A stretch of DNA of 64,000 nt from Terrisporobacter petrolearius (GCF_032598785.1 NZ_CP102984.1), one strand, 5' to 3'; positions 44,599 through 54,191 are shown, counted from the stretch's first letter. The notes: generated by a model from the sequence alone, not told the origin. Numbers and translations are program-made.

Positions 44599-45465
44599 CT
44601 AATCTGCAAAATATTTTGCTTTTACTTCTTTTACTGGCATATCTTTTCCTGTAAATAGTTTAAATGCTTCTACTCCTTGGTATAACAACATTCCCTTACC
44701 ATCAATAACTTTACATCCCTTATCCTTTGCATCTAAAATCATTTTTGTTTTTATAGGGTTATAAACCACCTCTGTAACTACTAAGTCTTTTCTAAATACA
44801 CTAGTATCTAAAATGTTTGTATCATTTTCATAAGGTTTCATACCAACTAAAGTTGCATTTGTTAATATATCGCTATTTGCTATTTCATCATATAATTTTT
44901 CAGTGTCATCTAAATCGTATAAATTAACTATACACGTTGGAACTTCTTTCTTTATATCTTCTACAGTTTTTTCAGCTCTTTCAAAGAAATCATCCTTCTT
45001 GTTAAATATAGATATTTCTCTAGCACCATCTAGAGCACACTGTACTTGAATAGCTGTAGCAGCTCCACCAGCTCCCATTATAGTTAATTTTTTACCTTTT
45101 ACTTCAACACCATTTTCTTTTAAATTTCTAACGTATCCTTGTCCATCTGTAATATGTCCTGTAAGCTTTCCATTATCATTAACAATAGTATTGCAAGCGC
45201 CTATTATACGTGCTGCTGGTGATAGTTCATCCATATAGTCGCATACAGCACTTTTACATGGCATTGTTACATTTGCACCTTTCATATTAAATGTTTTAAT
45301 AGCAGATATGGCATTTTCTACCTTGTCCATTTTTATATCAAATGCTAAATATTTATAGTCCATGTCTAATAACTCAAAACTATAATTGTACATTGCTGGT
45401 GATCCTGAATGTGCCACTGGTGATCCTATTAACCCTAATAACCCTGTCTTTCCTGATATTTCCAT
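44599..45465 (-). CDS. Shikimate/quinate dehydrogenase, catabolic-type paralogue 1
   Basis: The 288-residue protein shows the AroE/YdiB family: GLIGSPVAHSGSPAMYN, NVTMPCKSAVCDYMD with the catalytic lysine, ITDGQGYVRNLKE, the Rossmann GAGGAATAIQ and DGKGMLLYQGVEAFKLFTG. The usual Asn of the NTDG motif is Ile. It shares this with paralogue 2, while the AroE at 59960-60814 keeps Asn. It is expected to oxidise shikimate or quinate with NAD(P)+. It precedes the MFS gene. Confidence 0.88.
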   Translation of the reverse strand: MEISGKTGLLGLIGSPVAHSGSPAMYNYSFELLDMDYKYLAFDIKMDKVENAISAIKTFNMKGANVTMPCKSAVCDYMDELSPAARIIGACNTIVNDNGKLTGHITDGQGYVRNLKENGVEVKGKKLTIMGAGGAATAIQVQCALDGAREISIFNKKDDFFERAEKTVEDIKKEVPTCIVNLYDLDDTEKLYDEIANSDILTNATLVGMKPYENDTNILDTSVFRKDLVVTEVVYNPIKTKMILDAKDKGCKVIDGKGMLLYQGVEAFKLFTGKDMPVKEVKAKYFAD

Positions 45466-45490
45466 TTGTTTTCCCCCTAATTTTTATTAT

Positions 45491-45530
45491 TTATTATCTC
45501 TGTTGTAAATTTAAACAACAGAGATAATAA
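45491..45530 (-). terminator. Strong hairpin between the flavoenzyme and aroE-like gene
   Basis: TTATTATCTCTGTTGT (45491-45506) pairs perfectly over 16 bp with 45515-45530 and is followed by AT-rich sequence. It lies between the flavoenzyme stop and the next start and probably ends or weakens that transcript. Confidence 0.75.
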
Positions 45531-45544
45531 TTTTTTAATCTAGA

Positions 45545-47470
45545 CTATATACTTAAAGCCACATCTAAAGCTTCAACTGTAGCGTTTAAAGCTCTTCTAG
45601 CTTTAACTGCGTCTCCAATTACAAAAGTATCTTTTACTATTTCTTTAACATTTTCACTAAGTGGATCGTAATTTCTAGAACCCATAGCAAGTACTACTGA
45701 ATCAAATCCATGAGCTTCATGTTCAATTCCATCCTCTAGTGCGTAGTTAACTCCACCTTCTACAAATTGAGAAACTTTTGCTCCAGTTATTGTTTTTATT
45801 TTATATTCATCAAAATCTTTCATTAGATATTTTCTATGCTCAGCTGCAACATCAGCTGCTACTGAATCTCTCATTTCTATTACTGTAACATCATGTTCTT
45901 GTTCTCCAAGGAATGCTGCAGTTTCTGCACCAACTAATCCTCCTCCTACAACTAAAACCTTTTTACCACATGATTCTTTACCATCTAATAAGTTTATTGC
46001 ATGTATGATTCCTGTCTCATTTATACCTGGTATAGGAAGAACTAATGGAGTAGCTCCTGTTGCAATAATTGCACTATCTGGGTTGATTTCCTTTATTAAA
46101 TCTATTGTAACTTCTGTATTTAGTTTAATTTCAACTCCATATAACTCACATTTAGCTATTAAATTACGAACTAAATTAGTCAAATCTCCTTTGCCTGGTG
46201 GGTAAGCAGCAAGTCTCATTTGTCCACCTAGTGTATTTGTTTTTTCAATTAATGTAACTTTGTGACCTCTAGTAGCTGCAACCCAAGCAGCTTCCATTCC
46301 TCCAACTCCACCACCAACAACTAAAATATTTTTAATCTCTTTAGCTGGTCTTAATTCATCTTCACGACCAACTAATGGATTACTTAGGCATGTTAGTGGT
46401 TTTCCTTGGAACATATTAGGTACACAACCTTGTAAACATGCTATACATGGAGTCATTAATTCTAATTTTCCTTCTTTGGATTTATTCGGAAGTTCTGGGT
46501 CAGCTATACTTTGACGACCAAATGCTACTAAGTCAGCTTTACCTTGATTAACCATTATCTCAGCAAATTGAGGTTCAGTATAACGACCAACTGTTATTAC
46601 TGGAATATTAACAGCTTGTTTTATTTTTGCTACTAAATCAGCACTAAATCCACCATGAACTGTAGTAGGAGCCCACATAAATTCATCATTTAAGTGAGTA
46701 GCGCGTGATACATGTAATCCATCTACCTTACATTCTTCAGCTAAATAAGCTGCTATAGCTGTAGAATCTTCTGCACTTACTCCTCCTAATTTATCATCAG
46801 AAGCATTTATTCTGCATAATATAGCTATCGTTCCTTCAGTTTTCTTACGTATATTTTCTAATATAAGACGAGGAAGTCTCATTCTATTTTCAAAACATCC
46901 ACCGAACTCATCAACACGTTTATTAGTTCTTGGTGATATGAATGAACTTACTAAGTAACCATGGGCACAGTGAAGCTCTACTACATCTATTCCTGCTTTT
47001 TTAGCACGAAGAGCTGCATCCCCATAAGCTTCTATTATTTGATATAATTCTTCTGTTGAAACTTCATCAGGAATTATGTGTCCTTGTTTAGTTGGAATAG
47101 GAGAAGCTGCTATTGGATTATGTCCAGCTATTTTAGCATTAACTTCTGGTCCAGCATGTTGTAATTGTACAGAAACCTTTGCCCCATGTTCATGACATGC
47201 ATCTATTACAGTTTTAAAACTTTCTATGGAATCGTCACTAAATAAACAAGGTTTTCTAGGCCCACCTTTTGATTTATTGTAAACAACAGTTGACTCTATT
47301 GTTATTAATCCAAATCCACCTTTAGCTCTTGCTTCATAGTAGTTTTTAGATTTTTCACTTAATGTACCATCAGTATTTGCAAAATTATTCCCCATTGGTG
47401 GTACAACAAAACGGTTAGGCACTGTTATGGGACCTATTTGTATAGGTTGAAACATTGATTTATATCTCAT
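45545..47470 (-). CDS. Enoate-reductase-type FMN/Fe-S/FAD oxidoreductase 1
   Basis: The 641-residue protein is built as in 2-enoate reductase and 2,4-dienoyl-CoA reductase. An OYE-type FMN barrel comes first (FVVPPMGNNFA, QLQHAGPEV, HCAHGYLVSSFISPRTN, VGRYTEPQFAE). A 4Fe-4S site lies near 343-363 (CIACLQGC, later TCLSNP). An FAD/NAD domain follows with GGGVGGMEAAWVAATRGH and VVGGGLVGAETAAFLGE. It should reduce an activated C=C bond with NADH. The neighbours suggest a shikimate-derived unsaturated acid; the real substrate is unknown. Confidence 0.9.
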   Translation of the reverse strand: MRYKSMFQPIQIGPITVPNRFVVPPMGNNFANTDGTLSEKSKNYYEARAKGGFGLITIESTVVYNKSKGGPRKPCLFSDDSIESFKTVIDACHEHGAKVSVQLQHAGPEVNAKIAGHNPIAASPIPTKQGHIIPDEVSTEELYQIIEAYGDAALRAKKAGIDVVELHCAHGYLVSSFISPRTNKRVDEFGGCFENRMRLPRLILENIRKKTEGTIAILCRINASDDKLGGVSAEDSTAIAAYLAEECKVDGLHVSRATHLNDEFMWAPTTVHGGFSADLVAKIKQAVNIPVITVGRYTEPQFAEIMVNQGKADLVAFGRQSIADPELPNKSKEGKLELMTPCIACLQGCVPNMFQGKPLTCLSNPLVGREDELRPAKEIKNILVVGGGVGGMEAAWVAATRGHKVTLIEKTNTLGGQMRLAAYPPGKGDLTNLVRNLIAKCELYGVEIKLNTEVTIDLIKEINPDSAIIATGATPLVLPIPGINETGIIHAINLLDGKESCGKKVLVVGGGLVGAETAAFLGEQEHDVTVIEMRDSVAADVAAEHRKYLMKDFDEYKIKTITGAKVSQFVEGGVNYALEDGIEHEAHGFDSVVLAMGSRNYDPLSENVKEIVKDTFVIGDAVKARRALNATVEALDVALSI

Positions 47471-47512
47471 AATTCTCCATCCTTTTTGTATATATTTTTT
47501 AATAAAATTTAT

Positions 47513-47554
47513 TTGGTTTATTTTTATTAAGTTTTATATTTCAAATAAAACCAA
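47513..47554. promoter_or_regulatory. Inverted repeat upstream of flavoenzyme 1
   Basis: TTGGTTTATTT (from 47513) and AAATAAAACCAA (to 47554) form a near-perfect inverted repeat with about 20 bases between, 43 bases before the start codon. It may be a LysR or other operator. It does not contain the TATCAATT motif. Confidence 0.4.
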
Positions 47555-47680
47555 TACGTTTTATATTGTTTTCAAAATCAAATAGTTCTTTTATATAATA
47601 ATTAATATTTCTATTCAAATTAAAATTTTAAAATTATTATTTTTCTACTAGGTAAATTTATCTTATAGTAATTTTTACTT

Positions 47681-47718
47681 TTAACTGCATGCCTCTTATT
47701 TAGTAGACATGCAGTTAA
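47681..47718 (-). terminator. Terminator after the TIM-barrel gene
   Basis: TTAACTGCATG (47681-47691) pairs perfectly with 47708-47718 over 11 bp, and the minus strand continues AAAAGTAAAAATTAC. It lies just past the TIM-barrel stop. Confidence 0.8.
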
Positions 47719-47735
47719 TATTTAAAACATTATGT

Positions 47736-48596
47736 CTAAGCCAATTCTGCATCTATTTCTTCTATCATTTCAGGCCAAGCTTCTTTTAAAACTTTCATTG
47801 CATTTTCATATGTATATTTAGCTGCAAAATCTACACCTTTTTCAACATACTCATCGCATATTACTTCTACACCTACTACATTTGGTTTAATGCCTTTTTC
47901 TCTTAACATCTTACAAAATCCAACTGTATCTCCATATCCAACTCCTGGAGCTACTCTATCATGCATCGACTCATCTCTTAATACTTCTTTAGCATACGGT
48001 CTTGCTTGAACATCATTTATTTGAACAGATACGATTTTTTCTGCTGGTATCATATCAATTACACCTTCATATGGTTGATTTGCTCTTACCCAGTGCCATG
48101 TATCTAATATTATCATGGCATTGTCACATTCGGATTTTTCAACAACTTTCCAAGCTTTTTCAAGATTTGGAAGTCCACTGTATGGCATTGGTTCTACTCC
48201 AATTATATATTTTCCTGCTCTATGGCAAAGTTCTTTAAGCTTTTGTGCTGTATATTCTATCGAATAGTTTTCCATAAGACCACAGTTTATTTGTTTTACT
48301 CCGAATAATTCACACATGTGAAAACACATTTGCTCTTTATATTTTTGTTCATATGATCTGTTTTCCTCAGCCCATTGAACTATATACTCAACTTCAGTAA
48401 CCTTCATATCATGTTTTTCTAAAATTGCTAGTATATCATCATCATGAAGTCCTTCATTTAAAGCATCAACATATATTTCAGCTCTAAGTCCAATTCCTTC
48501 ATATCCAGCTTCTTTAGCAGCTATAACACGTTTTTCAAATTTACACTTATCCCCAAGTGTCCATGAACTTACAGTAATAGGATGTTTTTTTGACAT
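47736..48596 (-). CDS. Sugar-phosphate isomerase/epimerase-type TIM barrel, candidate 3-dehydroshikimate dehydratase
   Basis: The 286-residue protein belongs to the AP-endonuclease-2/xylose-isomerase-like barrel. Likely metal ligands are Glu135 (GVEPMP), Asp165 with His168 (ILDTWHW), Gln192 (SVQINDV) and Glu244 (VGVEVI). The same set and spacing of Glu, Asp, Gln and Glu is known in dehydroshikimate dehydratases of the QsuB/AsbF group. With two AroE-like genes and AroD in the island, conversion of 3-dehydroshikimate to protocatechuate is a reasonable inference, but related barrels do many isomerisations. It faces away from LysR gene 2. Confidence 0.7.
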   Translation of the reverse strand: MSKKHPITVSSWTLGDKCKFEKRVIAAKEAGYEGIGLRAEIYVDALNEGLHDDDILAILEKHDMKVTEVEYIVQWAEENRSYEQKYKEQMCFHMCELFGVKQINCGLMENYSIEYTAQKLKELCHRAGKYIIGVEPMPYSGLPNLEKAWKVVEKSECDNAMIILDTWHWVRANQPYEGVIDMIPAEKIVSVQINDVQARPYAKEVLRDESMHDRVAPGVGYGDTVGFCKMLREKGIKPNVVGVEVICDEYVEKGVDFAAKYTYENAMKVLKEAWPEMIEEIDAELA

Positions 48597-48915
48597 TTGT
48601 ATTCCCCCCTAAAATTTAGAACTAATATAGTTATTAGTTATTTGTTTTTTCTTATAGCCTATAAGTTATTTAAAGAATAATGTATGTTTTCGAAAACCGT
48701 TTTCTTGCATTCATCTAGATGACTATATTTATATATTATCATAGGATTTTTATAATAACCAATTGATAATATTCTATCAATTCATTGATTTTATATATAG
48801 TTTTTAGTATATTTAATTTAAGAAAATTCACTTTTACTTGTGTCCATATATTTAACTGTTTACAATTAATGAATTAAAATAAATATTTATATTATTATAA
48901 AAAGGAGAGTTAATA
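48597..48915. other. Divergent promoter region of the TIM-barrel gene and LysR gene 2
   Basis: About 320 AT-rich bases separate the two starts. The perfect palindrome AATTGATA/TATCAATT (listed separately) is the main signal. No open frame with a ribosome binding site is seen. Confidence 0.6.
48761..48782. promoter_or_regulatory. Palindromic LysR-type operator
   Basis: AATTGATA (48761-48768), six bases and TATCAATT (48775-48782) form a perfect 8-bp inverted repeat between divergent genes. The same half-site recurs upstream of the aroE2 operon and flavoenzyme 2. Confidence 0.6.
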
Positions 48916-49809
48916 TTGAATTTATATCATTTACGTTACTTTGTTACTTTAGCTCACTTAGAGCATTACACCAAGGCGGCTCAGCAATTGTCTATTACTC
49001 AACCTAGTTTAAGTAATGCTATTTCTTTATTAGAAGAAGAACTTGGAATTCGTTTGTTTGAAAAAGAAGGTAGAAATGTGGTTTTAACTAAATATGGCAA
49101 GACATTCTTAAATAGTGTAGAAAAATCTTTAGATATACTAGACTCAAGTGTCAAAGAGTTAAAAAATGTAGGTATGGGTAAAGGAAAAATTGACTTAGGA
49201 TTTTTGAGAGCTTTAGGAACAGAATTTATTCCAAAAGTATGCCAAAATTTTTTAGATGAAAATACTAATAAAGACATAAAATTTAATTTCAATACAGCAT
49301 CCACTACCTCAGATATTATTGAAGGGTTAAAAAACAGAAATTATGATATAGCATTTTGTTCCAAAATAGAAAAAGAAGCAAATATTGATTTTACACCTGT
49401 GGCTAATCAAAAACTAGTTTTAATAGTTTCACTTGACCATCCATTAGCAAGTAAAGACTCTGTGAACTTAAGAGAAACTATTACATATCCTCAAATAATT
49501 TTTAATGAAAAAAGTGGTCTTCGACCTATTATTGATAACTTATTTAAAAAAATAAATGAAAAACCTTCTATTTCTTACGAAGTTGAAGAGGATCAAGTAA
49601 TTGCTGGATTAGTAGCTAAAAATTTTGGTATTGCAATAGTACCATATATGAACATACTAAATTTCCTAGATGTTAAATCTTTAGATATAAACTATCCAAG
49701 TTGGGAGAGAAATTTCTATATCGCTAATCTAAAAGACTCTTATTTATCACCAGCCGTTAGGGAGTTTAAAAACTTTGTAATAACTAACTACAGTAAAAGC
49801 CAAATATAA
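48916..49809 (+). CDS. LysR-family regulator 2 of the quinate/shikimate island
   Basis: TTG 48916 follows GGAGAG. The 297-residue protein has LysR domains: HTH in residues 1-60 (YTKAAQQLSITQPSLSNAISLLE, LFEKEGRNVVLT) and effector domain (IDLGFLRALGTEFIPKVC). It is a close paralogue of the LysR protein at 53184-54065, with a nearly identical recognition helix, so both should read the same operator. It probably senses a shikimate-related ligand and controls the divergent TIM-barrel gene. Confidence 0.92.
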   Translation: MNLYHLRYFVTLAHLEHYTKAAQQLSITQPSLSNAISLLEEELGIRLFEKEGRNVVLTKYGKTFLNSVEKSLDILDSSVKELKNVGMGKGKIDLGFLRALGTEFIPKVCQNFLDENTNKDIKFNFNTASTTSDIIEGLKNRNYDIAFCSKIEKEANIDFTPVANQKLVLIVSLDHPLASKDSVNLRETITYPQIIFNEKSGLRPIIDNLFKKINEKPSISYEVEEDQVIAGLVAKNFGIAIVPYMNILNFLDVKSLDINYPSWERNFYIANLKDSYLSPAVREFKNFVITNYSKSQI

Positions 49810-49871
49810 TATTAATGCTTTATACAAAGCTTTTATAGACATTTAAATTAAATATAGTTTTATAGTAATTA

Positions 49872-49920
49872 AAAAAGATATGTTGAAAATTTATACAAAA
49901 AATTTTCAACATATCTTTTT
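49872..49920. terminator. Bidirectional terminator between LysR gene 2 and the transporter
   Basis: AAAAAGATATGTTG and on to 49892 pairs perfectly over 21 bp with 49900-49920, with T-runs on both strands. It serves the convergent LysR and transporter genes. Confidence 0.9.
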
Positions 49921-49923
49921 ATA

Positions 49924-51299
49924 TTAAGAATTATATTTTTCAATATCTAAGGTTCCTTCTGATTTAGATACTACTAATGCTGTTGCTGCATCTCCAATTA
50001 CATTTAGAGAAGTAGTATACATATCCATAGGTCTATTAATAGCCAATAATAAAGCATATGCTATAAGTGTAGCATCGTTATTATATCCCATTCCTGATAT
50101 TACTGTAAATAATACTATCATTGATGAACCAGGTGCAGATGGAGTACCTACTGATGCTATAAGAGCTAAAATAGCAATTAAAAGCATATTTCCTAATGTT
50201 AAGCACTGGCAGCTATAAATACAGCACCAACCACTTGCATTATAGCTGTACCATTCATATTTATTGTCATTCCCAAAGGCAAAACAAAAGATGCAATATC
50301 ATCACTAACACCAAGCTCTTCTGTAGTAGTTTTTAAGTTTAGAGAAAGAGCAGCCGCAGAAGAAGCTGCAGAAACAGCCAAAAGAGCAACTTTTGTTATT
50401 TTTTTTATAAATATTATTGGATTTAAACCTGTTGTTATATAAATAAATGAACTATATAAAAATACTAAACATATAGATGCCGCTATAGTAACTGTTGCAA
50501 GATATGCAAAAGCAGGTCTAAGATGTTCTACTCCATATACTGCAAAAGTTCTTGATATTAAAACAAAAACAGCTATAGGACCAAAATTATATATTACATA
50601 ATTTAAAAATACAGTTATTACATTGTTCAAATCAATAAATAATTTTTTTATAATTAGTATTTCATCTTCTAGTTTATTAATACAAAGCCCCATTACAACA
50701 CCCAAAAATACTACTGCTATAACACGACCATTAGTTATAAGTACAGTTCCTATATTATTAGGTACAGCATCAAGTATTACCATTAAAGGATTTCCACTAG
50801 ACGCAACTTGACTAGCACCGTCGCCTGATATAGAAACATTAAATAATCCTAAGTGATAAGTAATAAAACCACATATTACGGCAACAATCAAAGCACATAT
50901 TGAAGTAGCTAAAAATCCTAATAAAGTTTTTCCTGAAATACGACCTAATTTTTTTGTATCACTAATTTGACACATTGCAATTGCTATTGAGGAAAAAATC
51001 ATAGGCACTATTATTAACTGTAGACAATTTATAAATAGTTGTCCTATTATATAAAATATACCTATTGCATTTTTACCCTCTTCTACACTAATATCTTGAA
51101 AAAATAAATTATTTATTACTGTCCAGACAGATTCATAACCATGAGAGTTTAAATATTCTCTCAAAAAAAGTAATAATAAACCTGTAATTAATCCTGCACC
51201 AAGAGCAATCCCCATGTTTTTGGCTAATTTATTCACATCATTTTTATCATTATTTTGCTCAATATTTTGATCAATATTTTCTATAGGTTTTGAAATCAT
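49924..51299 (-). pseudogene. Dicarboxylate/amino-acid:cation symporter (DAACS family), frameshifted
   Basis: The frame from ATG 51299 gives 366 residues of a DAACS transporter with eight helices, the serine-rich AVSAASSAAALSLNLKTTTEELG and LPLGMTINMNGTAIMQVVGAVFIA. It ends at a stop at 50199. A second frame then resumes from 50187 with LLIAILALIASVGTPSAPGSSMIVL, the expected next part, through to 49924. Total 1376 nt is 459 codons minus one base, so one base is missing near 50205-50212, where GCTGCCAG probably was GCTGCCCAG. If real, transport through this protein is lost. It heads or belongs to the aroD/aroE2 operon. Confidence 0.85.
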
Positions 51300-51332
51300 A
51301 AAAAGCCCCTTTTCATTATAATAATGTTTTTA

Positions 51333-52094
51333 TTATAAACTTTTATTTATAATATTTAATACTTTATTAAGTTCTTCTACATTTATTTGACCTGGAGCTG
51401 ACGCTTTGGATACTGCTCCAAAAGTTAAACAAGAACCAAATACTTCCCCACATAAACGACTTATGGCACCTTGACCTGCCATAGACATAGTTATTATTGG
51501 TCTAGTAGCATATTGTTCACTCATTATTACAGTTGCTTCTAATAATTCTAAAACATCTAATTTACATTTAGGCATTACAGCTATTTTAGGAATATCTGCA
51601 CCTAAATCTTGCATTTTTATTAAACGACTTACTATATCACCTTTTGATGGTGTTTTGTCAAAGTCATGATTTGAAGCTATTACTTTAACATCTGACTCAT
51701 GAGCTGATTTAATTATTTCCTTAACATAATCATCACCAGTAAATACCTCAACATCTACTAAATCCACTAATCCTGTAGCTGCCACTGCTTTATTTAAGCT
51801 TGCATATTCTTTGTTTTCTATGGATTTTTCTCCACCTTCTTTTGATGTACGGAAAGTAAATAATAAAGGTAACTCTTTTAATTCTTTTCTTAAATCAACT
51901 AAAACATCTTTTACTTTTTCTAATTGGAATACTCCTTCAAACCAGTCAATACGCCATTCCACTACATCAACTTCTACATTTTCTAAAGCTCTTGCTTGAT
52001 TTAATATATCTTCTTTTGTAATACCAACTATTGGAACACAAATTTTTGGTTTTCCTTCTCCAAGTACTACATTTTTTATTTTTACTGTATTCAT
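51333..52094 (-). CDS. aroD: Type I 3-dehydroquinate dehydratase
   Basis: ATG 52094 with GGAGG is chosen over the TTG four codons upstream. The 253-residue barrel has the class I catalytic residues: the histidine of VIASNHDFDKTP and the Schiff-base lysine in IPKIAVMPKC, with VEWRIDWFE and SMAGQGAISR for carboxylate binding. It interconverts 3-dehydroquinate and 3-dehydroshikimate. In this operon with aroE2 and a transporter it likely works in the quinate-degrading direction. Confidence 0.94.
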   Translation of the reverse strand: MNTVKIKNVVLGEGKPKICVPIVGITKEDILNQARALENVEVDVVEWRIDWFEGVFQLEKVKDVLVDLRKELKELPLLFTFRTSKEGGEKSIENKEYASLNKAVAATGLVDLVDVEVFTGDDYVKEIIKSAHESDVKVIASNHDFDKTPSKGDIVSRLIKMQDLGADIPKIAVMPKCKLDVLELLEATVIMSEQYATRPIITMSMAGQGAISRLCGEVFGSCLTFGAVSKASAPGQINVEELNKVLNIINKSL

Positions 52095-52164
52095 CTTATC
52101 CTCCAAATAAATGAGTTGTATAACTATCTATACAACTCTCATATTATTAAACCTAACTATATAC

Positions 52165-53031
52165 CTATATCCCTAAAAATTCTTTCATATGATTTATTGG
52201 CATTGGTTCTCCTGTCCATAATTCAAAAGCTGCTGAACCTTGGAACAACATCATTCCTAATCCATTCATAGTCTTACAACCAACTTCTTTAGCCATTTTT
52301 AGCATTTCTGTTTCCCTTGGTGAGTAAACAACATCTGCCACTATTAGCTCTGGTCTGAAAAATGATTTATCTGGTATATAAGTTTTTCCTTCTAGTGGCT
52401 TCATTCCCATACCTGTTGCATTTACAAATATAAAACTATCTTCTATTTCTTCTTTTAATTTGTCTAAATCTTGTAAATCATATAAAGTTGCTTTACATGA
52501 AGTGTTTTCATTTATTTTTTTAACAGTTTCTTGTGCATTATCCCAAAATTTATCTTTTATATTAAAAATAGATATTTCTTTAACTCCATCTAAAGCTGCT
52601 TGTATTTCTATTGCGGTAGCTGCTCCACCAGCTCCTACTATAGTCATTTTTTTACCTATAATATCAATATTTTTTTCTTTTAACGATTGCATAAATCCTA
52701 TACCATCAGTTATATGTCCTATTAATTTTCCATTTTCATTTACTACAGTATTTACTGCTCCACATAATTGAGCTGCTGGAGATATTTCATCTAAATATTT
52801 ATGTATTACTGTTTTATTTGGCATTGATACATTGCATCCTCTTAATTTTAAAGCTCTAAGATCTTTTACTGCATCTTCTAGGGAATCGTTATCCACCTCA
52901 AAAGCTAAGTATGCATAATCATATCCTAATTTTCTAAATGCTTCATTGTGCATCGCTGGTGAACTTGAATGTCTTATTGGATAAGCCATTAGCCCTATTA
53001 ATTCTGTATGTCCTGTTATTCTTTTCTCCAT
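52165..53031 (-). CDS. Shikimate/quinate dehydrogenase, catabolic-type paralogue 2
   Basis: The 288-residue protein is close to paralogue 1: GLMAYPIRHSSSPAMHN, NVSMPNKTVIHKYLD with the lysine, HITDGIGFMQSLKE with Ile in place of Asn, GAGGAATAIEIQ and NGLGMMLFQGSAAFELWTG. It precedes aroD by 70 bases. An upstream half-site of the island operator (53143-53150) suggests LysR control. Quinate may be its better substrate, but sequence cannot tell the two paralogues apart. Confidence 0.88.
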   Translation of the reverse strand: MEKRITGHTELIGLMAYPIRHSSSPAMHNEAFRKLGYDYAYLAFEVDNDSLEDAVKDLRALKLRGCNVSMPNKTVIHKYLDEISPAAQLCGAVNTVVNENGKLIGHITDGIGFMQSLKEKNIDIIGKKMTIVGAGGAATAIEIQAALDGVKEISIFNIKDKFWDNAQETVKKINENTSCKATLYDLQDLDKLKEEIEDSFIFVNATGMGMKPLEGKTYIPDKSFFRPELIVADVVYSPRETEMLKMAKEVGCKTMNGLGMMLFQGSAAFELWTGEPMPINHMKEFLGI

Positions 53032-53142
53032 TCCTCTAATCTCCTTCTTATCTTTTTATAATATAATAAATATTCAAATTGTTAAAATTTTAATTATTAA
53101 TTTTGCTTAATTTCATTATATTAAAAAAAATAAAAATGTACC

Positions 53143-53150
53143 AATTGATA
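53143..53150. promoter_or_regulatory. Island operator half-site upstream of aroE2
   Basis: CCAATTGATA (53141-53150) contains AATTGATA, one arm of the palindrome at 48761-48782, 110 bases upstream of the aroE2 start. No clear second arm is seen. Confidence 0.45.
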
Positions 53151-53183
53151 TTTTTAGGGCTTTTTATAGTTTTTTTCTATAAT

Positions 53184-54065
53184 TTAATTAGTTTTATTAA
53201 TAACGAATTTTATAAATTCATTGACAGCTGGAGATAAATATTTATTTTTTAGTTTAGCCATGTAAATATTTCTATTATATTTTGGATTTTTAATTTTTAT
53301 AATATTTACATCTAAATGATCTAATATAGGTATTTTAGGAATAATTGCTATTCCAAATTTCCCCTCTACTAAACCTGCTAATGACTCATCTTTTTCTACT
53401 TCATAGATTATATTTTGTTTTTCACCTATTTCTATAAACATATTATCTATAAATGGTCTTAGTCCACTATTTTTTTTGAAAGCTATATATTTATAATCAA
53501 TTGTATCTTTTAAATCAATCTCTTTATATTTAGATAGAGGATGATTTTTCGGTGTAATTAATACTAGTTCCTCTTCTTTTACCTTGGTAAATTCTATATC
53601 ATCTTCGTTTTCTATTTTGGAACAAAATCCCACATCATAATCTTCATTTTTTAGACCATTTATAATATGTGATGTATTACCATCTGAAAATGTAAATTTA
53701 AAGTTCTTGTCTTTCTTTTCTTCCAAAAAACTATTTATTAGCAAGGATATGTCTTTCGTTCCAAAAGTGTATATATACCCCAAATCTATTATTCCACTAG
53801 TTTCACTAGTCAGAAGTTTTACTTTTCTTACTCCTTGATTTAAAATTTCTAGTGTTTTTTCTGCATATTCCAAAAATACTTTACCATACTTAGTCAACAC
53901 AACATTTCTTCCTTTTTTTTCAAATAAATATGTTCCTAACTCTTTTTCTAAAGATGATATTGCATTACTTAGACTAGGTTGGGTAATAGATAGTTTTTGT
54001 GCAGCATTAGTATAATGCTCTTCCCTTGCTAATGTTACAAAATATTGCAAATGATTTAAATTCAT
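53184..54065 (-). CDS. LysR-family regulator 3 of the quinate/shikimate island
   Basis: The 293-residue protein carries the LysR HTH (YTNAAQKLSITQPSLSNAISSLE, LFEKKGRNVVLT) and effector domain (IIDLGYIYTFGTKDISLLIN). It is strongly similar to LysR gene 2 in the DNA-binding half and less so in the ligand half, so it may read the same sites with a different ligand. It faces away from flavoenzyme 2. Confidence 0.92.
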   Translation of the reverse strand: MNLNHLQYFVTLAREEHYTNAAQKLSITQPSLSNAISSLEKELGTYLFEKKGRNVVLTKYGKVFLEYAEKTLEILNQGVRKVKLLTSETSGIIDLGYIYTFGTKDISLLINSFLEEKKDKNFKFTFSDGNTSHIINGLKNEDYDVGFCSKIENEDDIEFTKVKEEELVLITPKNHPLSKYKEIDLKDTIDYKYIAFKKNSGLRPFIDNMFIEIGEKQNIIYEVEKDESLAGLVEGKFGIAIIPKIPILDHLDVNIIKIKNPKYNRNIYMAKLKNKYLSPAVNEFIKFVINKTN

Positions 54066-54171
54066 CTCGTTCTCCCTATATAACCTTCATTTTTAAAATA
54101 TTATTTATAATTTTAATCTTTCTCCAATTTTACTATAACCTATAGTTTTTTTCTATTATTTTATATAAAAA

Positions 54172-54191
54172 TATCAATTTGTTTTATCAAT
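54172..54191. promoter_or_regulatory. Two island operator half-sites upstream of flavoenzyme 2
   Basis: TATCAATT (54172-54179) and TATCAAT (54185-54191) stand in direct orientation 13 bp apart, between LysR gene 3 and the flavoenzyme. The motif is the arm of the palindrome at 48761-48782. Confidence 0.5.
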
